Origin: Flavihumibacter profundi
GTDB taxonomy: Bacteria; Bacteroidota; Bacteroidia; Chitinophagales; Chitinophagaceae
NCBI RefSeq assembly: GCF_020076305.1
Contig: NZ_JAIQXE010000001.1
Coordinates: 992,001 to 1,056,000 of the forward strand
DNA length: 64,000 bases
Direction: 5' to 3'
Shown: in pieces, positions 60,631-64,000 of the stretch
Layout: each line of letters begins with the position of its first letter
How positions within the stretch are numbered: the stretch's first letter is position 1
Position numbers and translations under genes: made by a program
Notes under the pieces: generated by a model
Told to the model about the DNA's origin: nothing
What the model saw: only the letters and a program-made list of their open reading frames with translations
Database searches by the model: none

Positions 60631-61287
60631 ATGCCGATTTTTGTTTTAGATGACAGTCTTTCATTCCCACCTGCGGCAGCCGCTGAAGCAGATGGATTGT
60701 TAGCCATTGGCGGAGATCTTTCACCGGAAAGGTTATTAAATGCTTACAGGTCAGGGATTTTTCCCTGGTACGAAGGAGACCCGATTCTTTGGTGGAGCCC
60801 GGATCCACGGTTTGTTTTAATTCCACAGGAATTAAGAATTAGCAAAAGCATGCGGACAGTTTTGAATCAATCGAAATTCCGTTTTACGACGAATACAGCT
60901 TTTCGGTTGGTAATGGAAAATTGCCGGAATGTAAGGAGAGCCAACCAGGATGGAACCTGGATAAATGAAAATATGATTAATGCCTATTCCCAATTGCACC
61001 AGCAGGGCTATGCCTTTTCTGCAGAGGCCTGGGAAAAAGATGAGTTGGTTGGCGGTCTTTATGGCATTTGGATTGGTAAGGCATTTTTTGGGGAAAGTAT
61101 GTTTTCCCTAAAGAGTAATGCCAGCAAATTTGCCTTTATTAAATGGGTCCAATTCCTTCAGAAGAAAGGCGTGCAACTAATCGATTGCCAGGTTTATACT
61201 GAACACCTGGAAAGCCTGGGTGCGCGAATGGTCAGCCGTGAAAGTTTCCTGGAATTTCTTGCTTTAAATAATAAGGCTGAGGCTTAG
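60631..61287 (+). CDS. aat: Leucyl/phenylalanyl-tRNA-protein transferase
   Basis: A 218-residue transferase that adds Leu or Phe from tRNA to proteins starting with Arg or Lys, so marking them for ClpS. Typical segments are AYRSGIFPWYEGDPILWWSPDPR and GGLYGIWIGKAFFGESMFS, with the later HLESLGARMVSRESF. It is 3 bp downstream of clpS. Confidence 0.95.
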   Translation: MPIFVLDDSLSFPPAAAAEADGLLAIGGDLSPERLLNAYRSGIFPWYEGDPILWWSPDPRFVLIPQELRISKSMRTVLNQSKFRFTTNTAFRLVMENCRNVRRANQDGTWINENMINAYSQLHQQGYAFSAEAWEKDELVGGLYGIWIGKAFFGESMFSLKSNASKFAFIKWVQFLQKKGVQLIDCQVYTEHLESLGARMVSRESFLEFLALNNKAEA

Positions 61288-61288
61288 C

Positions 61289-62020
61289 CTAAAAACGAGT
61301 GGCCAGATAATGTGGCAACATAGTTCTCCAGGTAGGCCAATCATGTGTCATATCTGCTCCCCAGATATCCAGTTCATAAGTGATGCCTTTATTATACAGT
61401 ATGCCAGCCAGTCTCCTAGCTGCATCAGGATCTTCATAAGCACCACTGCCACTGAGAATATGTATATGGTGGCTCTTCCTGATTTGTTCCAGTACACCAT
61501 GGTCAGACAGGTTGGGCAGGTAGTGACAGGGACTATTGAAATAAACATCTTCATCAAAATACCCCTTGGTATATTCAGTAAGGTCGTATACACCGCTCAT
61601 CGCAAGACAGCCGTTGATAAGGTCCGGTCGTTTAAAAAACAGGTTTGCGGAATGCAATGCGCCAAAAGAAGCTCCACTGGTAATAATAGAAGTTTCAGCG
61701 CTGGTATGGGTTCTAATAAAAGGGATGACCTCATTAAAAATATAATTATTCCATTGCTGGTGCCGTATCGCTTTGTGCCTGGGCTCCATACTATCGTTCA
61801 TCCAGCTTTCATTATTGATACTGTCTACAGAAAAAACCTTCACTTTTCCCGATTCAATAAAGGGTTTAATGGAATCCATTAACTGAAACCGCTCGTACTC
61901 AAGATAATCAGCAGCGGCTGTAGGGATAAGCAATAGGGCAAAACCATAATGGCCATATACAGCAACGGGCATTTCTTTCTGCAGCGACGGGCTGAACCAG
62001 GAGCTAAGATTTCTATCCAT
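61289..62020 (-). CDS. Esterase-family alpha/beta hydrolase
   Basis: A 243-residue protein of the esterase D type. The nucleophile elbow is GASFGALHS, an acidic residue lies in the strand near SGSGAYEDPD, and the catalytic histidine is likely in ADMTHDWPTWR at the C-terminus. The protein lacks a signal peptide. The natural substrate is unknown. It is convergent with aat, separated by 1 bp. Confidence 0.85.
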   Translation of the reverse strand: MDRNLSSWFSPSLQKEMPVAVYGHYGFALLLIPTAAADYLEYERFQLMDSIKPFIESGKVKVFSVDSINNESWMNDSMEPRHKAIRHQQWNNYIFNEVIPFIRTHTSAETSIITSGASFGALHSANLFFKRPDLINGCLAMSGVYDLTEYTKGYFDEDVYFNSPCHYLPNLSDHGVLEQIRKSHHIHILSGSGAYEDPDAARRLAGILYNKGITYELDIWGADMTHDWPTWRTMLPHYLATRF

Positions 62021-62204
62021 AAAATGGTATTAAATATTAAAAATCACGATGATTTGATTTGAAAAATAACCTAAAAAAATTTCAAAACCTGTATAAAAAA
62101 CGTATATTGTGGTTACGATTTGTACCTTATCGAATCCGTTCCACCAATCCCCTGAAACCCATAAGACCCGTGCGATCATTTTTTTCACGAATAAATGGTT
62201 TTCT

Positions 62205-62312
62205 ATGAGACGTATTTTTGATTTATCAAAAGCAAGTACTGGTAAATTATTGTTGATTGTTTTAGCACTGTATGGTACAATTGCAGTCATTACTTATTTC
62301 GTTTGGAAATAA
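62205..62312 (+). CDS. 35-residue single-span membrane protein
   Basis: A short frame with a basic N-terminus (MRRIFDLSKASTGKL) then one strongly hydrophobic helix (LLLIVLALYGTIAVITYFVW) ending in lysine, typical of small membrane proteins. No clear promoter or homologue is known to me. The surrounding 320-bp gap (62021-62344) is otherwise empty. Confidence 0.5.
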   Translation: MRRIFDLSKASTGKLLLIVLALYGTIAVITYFVWK

Positions 62313-62344
62313 ACAATAAAACCGGTCTATTAATGGTGCCTGGA

Positions 62345-63658
62345 TTAGTGAAGTTCATCCTTCAGATCTAACCGGGTAAAGTTTTTTTTCGCTGCAAACT
62401 GGTAAAGTAGCCCCCGGATATAATCATTATCCGGTGAGGGTGAGATTTTTTGCCTCCAGGATTCAAGCGATAAAGGCAATGTAAAGGGTTTCTCAATAAA
62501 GCCCATGCCGTAAAACCGTCCTTTTTCCATTATATATACCGCGCATTGATTTCCGGAACGATCAGTGTTTTCTACCAATGCAAAACTGGGCAATTGTCCC
62601 TGTAAATTGCTGATTGCTTCATTTATCCTGGCATTATATTCTTCAGCTGGCTCTTCCACCAGCTCAGTCCCCGCATTACCTCTTAATTTCCTTATATAAG
62701 ATTGCCCTTCCGGCAGCCAGTCAAACGTATAAATAGCGGGAAGGTGATTTTTCTTTTTGTCAATCACCAGTTGCAGGTATCCCCTGCTATCTTCATAAGT
62801 ATACAAACCATATTTATGGTGGTATTTCTTTTGGCTCCTGTTGAAAAGCGGCCATAGCCGCCTAATTTCCTGGCTTTCCAAAATAAGCGCCATCAATTCA
62901 CTACTGCATACCTGGAAACGGATATGGTGTACCTGGCGAAGTAATTCCTGCCTCCTTTTACTGTTATCATTATTGGAGAAATGGCTTTTTACCCTTTTTA
63001 CCAGGTTGACCGCCTTACCCACATAAATAACTTCTTTTTTCTGGTTTTCAAAATAATATACCCCTGGCGCTGAAGGCATTTTTTGTAAAACATCAGCAGG
63101 CAAATGCGGTGGAAGATACTGCTCCGCATTTTTACCTTTCAACATTTTTGAAATAACCTGTTGCTTGTCCTCCTGCAGCATACGGGTAAATAAAATGGCC
63201 GTCGCTGCTGCATCCCCTTCTGCACGATGCCTGTTTTCTATAGGTATGCCCAATGACCTGCAAAGGTTCCCTAAACTGTAGCTGGGTAATCCGGTAAATA
63301 TTTTCCGGGCCAGCCGGACAGTACACAATTTTTTTACCGCTAAGGCATAACCGCTATTTTCAAGATTTGATTTAATAAAGGAAAAATCAAAATTCACATT
63401 ATGTGCCACAAATACCCTGTTCGACAATAATGCATGGACTTTCTCTGCCACTTCTTCAAACCTTGGCGCATTTTCCACCATTTCATTAGTAATCCCTGTT
63501 AAAGCACTGATATACCGGGGTATGAGCTGACCGGGATTAATAAGTGTCTTATAAGCGCCTTCAATTTCGACACCATTGTGCAGCAGAATAGCAATTTCAG
63601 TAATTCCATGGTTTGCTGCAAAACCACCAGTAGTTTCTATATCAACAATTGCATACAC
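62345..63658 (-). CDS. DEDDh exonuclease/GIY-YIG nuclease fusion
   Basis: About 437 residues. The N-terminal exonuclease domain has ExoI VDIETTG, ExoII HNVNFDFSFI and ExoIII HRAEGDAAAT, as in DNA polymerase III epsilon. A GIY-YIG endonuclease domain follows (about 205-285, with APGVYYFENQKKEVIYVGKA), as in UvrC and Cho. Likely function is DNA repair. I chose GTG at 63658 as start because the -7 element TATATTTG (63670 to 63663) ends 5 bp before it; a TTG start at 63673 would precede the element. Confidence 0.88.
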   Translation of the reverse strand: MYAIVDIETTGGFAANHGITEIAILLHNGVEIEGAYKTLINPGQLIPRYISALTGITNEMVENAPRFEEVAEKVHALLSNRVFVAHNVNFDFSFIKSNLENSGYALAVKKLCTVRLARKIFTGLPSYSLGNLCRSLGIPIENRHRAEGDAAATAILFTRMLQEDKQQVISKMLKGKNAEQYLPPHLPADVLQKMPSAPGVYYFENQKKEVIYVGKAVNLVKRVKSHFSNNDNSKRRQELLRQVHHIRFQVCSSELMALILESQEIRRLWPLFNRSQKKYHHKYGLYTYEDSRGYLQLVIDKKKNHLPAIYTFDWLPEGQSYIRKLRGNAGTELVEEPAEEYNARINEAISNLQGQLPSFALVENTDRSGNQCAVYIMEKGRFYGMGFIEKPFTLPLSLESWRQKISPSPDNDYIRGLLYQFAAKKNFTRLDLKDELH

Positions 63659-63662
63659 AGGA

Positions 63663-63670
63663 CAAATATA
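63663..63670 (-). promoter_or_regulatory. Promoter -7 element of the exonuclease fusion gene
   Basis: Minus-strand TATATTTG, perfect TAnnTTTG, with a TTAG-like -33 element 19 bp upstream. The implied start site falls at or next to the GTG, so the mRNA may be leaderless. Confidence 0.5.
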
Positions 63671-63705
63671 CAAAGCCCATGAAATAAAACTAAATTATTT
63701 AGCAA

Positions 63706-64000
63706 TCAGGCAGGGGTATCTTTTTTATTTAATTGGTTTAGAATATCAGGATGGATGCTTTTTATATGAAGGTCTTGTTGTGGAAAAGGCATTGAAATTC
63801 CTTCTGTGATAAACTGATTATAAATATTCTTCAATACTTCACTTTTAAGGCTTGTCCAATTATCAAAATCACTGGTCCAGAATAACACCCTCATATTTAC
63901 CGAATTGTTGCCAAGATCGTTCCAAAGAATGGTCGGTGCAGGCTGGTATGCAATTTTGGTATCACCATCCAGCAATTTTTGTACAATTTGCTGCGCCTTT
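63706..64000 (-). CDS. MscS-family mechanosensitive channel, C-terminal part (cut by window edge)
   Basis: The frame is open to the window end and continues past it. The visible C-terminal about 98 residues have the alpha-beta domain of MscS channels: QPAPTILWNDLGNNSVNMRVLF, then GISMPFPQQDLHIKS and a short tail. The membrane helices lie beyond the window. It should form a pressure-relief channel in the inner membrane. Confidence 0.85.
   Translation of the reverse strand, partial: KAQQIVQKLLDGDTKIAYQPAPTILWNDLGNNSVNMRVLFWTSDFDNWTSLKSEVLKNIYNQFITEGISMPFPQQDLHIKSIHPDILNQLNKKDTPA

Overview
The window looks like chromosomal DNA of a Bacteroidota member, most likely of the Chitinophagaceae type. 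The evidence is promoter -7 elements of the TAnnTTTG kind in front of many genes, few Shine-Dalgarno sequences, a type IX secretion (type B) C-terminal sorting domain, a DUF2723 membrane protein, a TonB-dependent receptor with a carboxypeptidase-like regulatory domain, and a moderately AT-rich composition. I see no rRNA, CRISPR array, prophage or insertion sequence. There are three tRNA genes.

Layout. (1) 28-13759, minus strand: an assimilatory sulfate reduction and cysteine operon, read rrf2, cysJ, cysI, hemA, cobA, cysE, cysK, cysH, cysD, then a TonB-dependent receptor and a DUF2490 protein. It makes sulfite reductase and supplies siroheme precursors, then runs APS reduction and cysteine synthesis. 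CysN is not visible. A perfect 9-bp inverted repeat sits on the cysJ promoter, followed by a foldable leader with a terminator-like hairpin. (2) 13787-16142: galactokinase and a divergent AraC regulator. (3) 16172-31087: a stress or dormancy-like island (flavin/PNPOx protein, PEP synthase, PfkB, PolX, DUF2267, Hsp20, glucan phosphorylase, phosphoribosyltransferase, APH-like kinase, PRPP synthetase, ribosome hibernation factor, Lon-like protease, nitroreductase). Its content resembles the mycobacterial DosR dormancy regulon.

The most striking observation is regulatory. Every intergenic promoter region of island (3) carries FNR/CRP-like sites (TGAY-N4-RTCA). In three regions they are paired exactly 22 bp apart, and each promoter-proximal site is centred 29.5 bp before a TAnnTTTG-like element, which would place it near -41.5. 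The iron-transport operon at 36-39 kb has the same site at the same spacing. This suggests one oxygen- or redox-linked regulon whose regulator is outside the window.

(4) 31112-35962: two phospholipid genes, then a secreted PIG-L deacetylase, a decayed 3' end of a GMC oxidoreductase gene, and a secreted sulfatase. (5) 36027-39286: split FeoB (separate GTPase and membrane proteins) behind a membrane-anchored DtxR-FeoA-FeoA fusion. (6) 39607-54184: tRNA-Lys, then housekeeping genes: SDR, SAM hydrolase, DUF2723, VWA/AAA pair, murB, priA, plsC, mtaB. (7) 54209-64000: tandem tRNA-Val genes, a 1.16-kb-residue secreted PKD/Ig-like surface protein, a membrane protein misleadingly called a site-specific recombinase, the N-end rule pair clpS-aat, an esterase, a tiny membrane protein, a DEDDh exonuclease/GIY-YIG fusion, and the 3' part of an MscS-type channel cut by the window edge.
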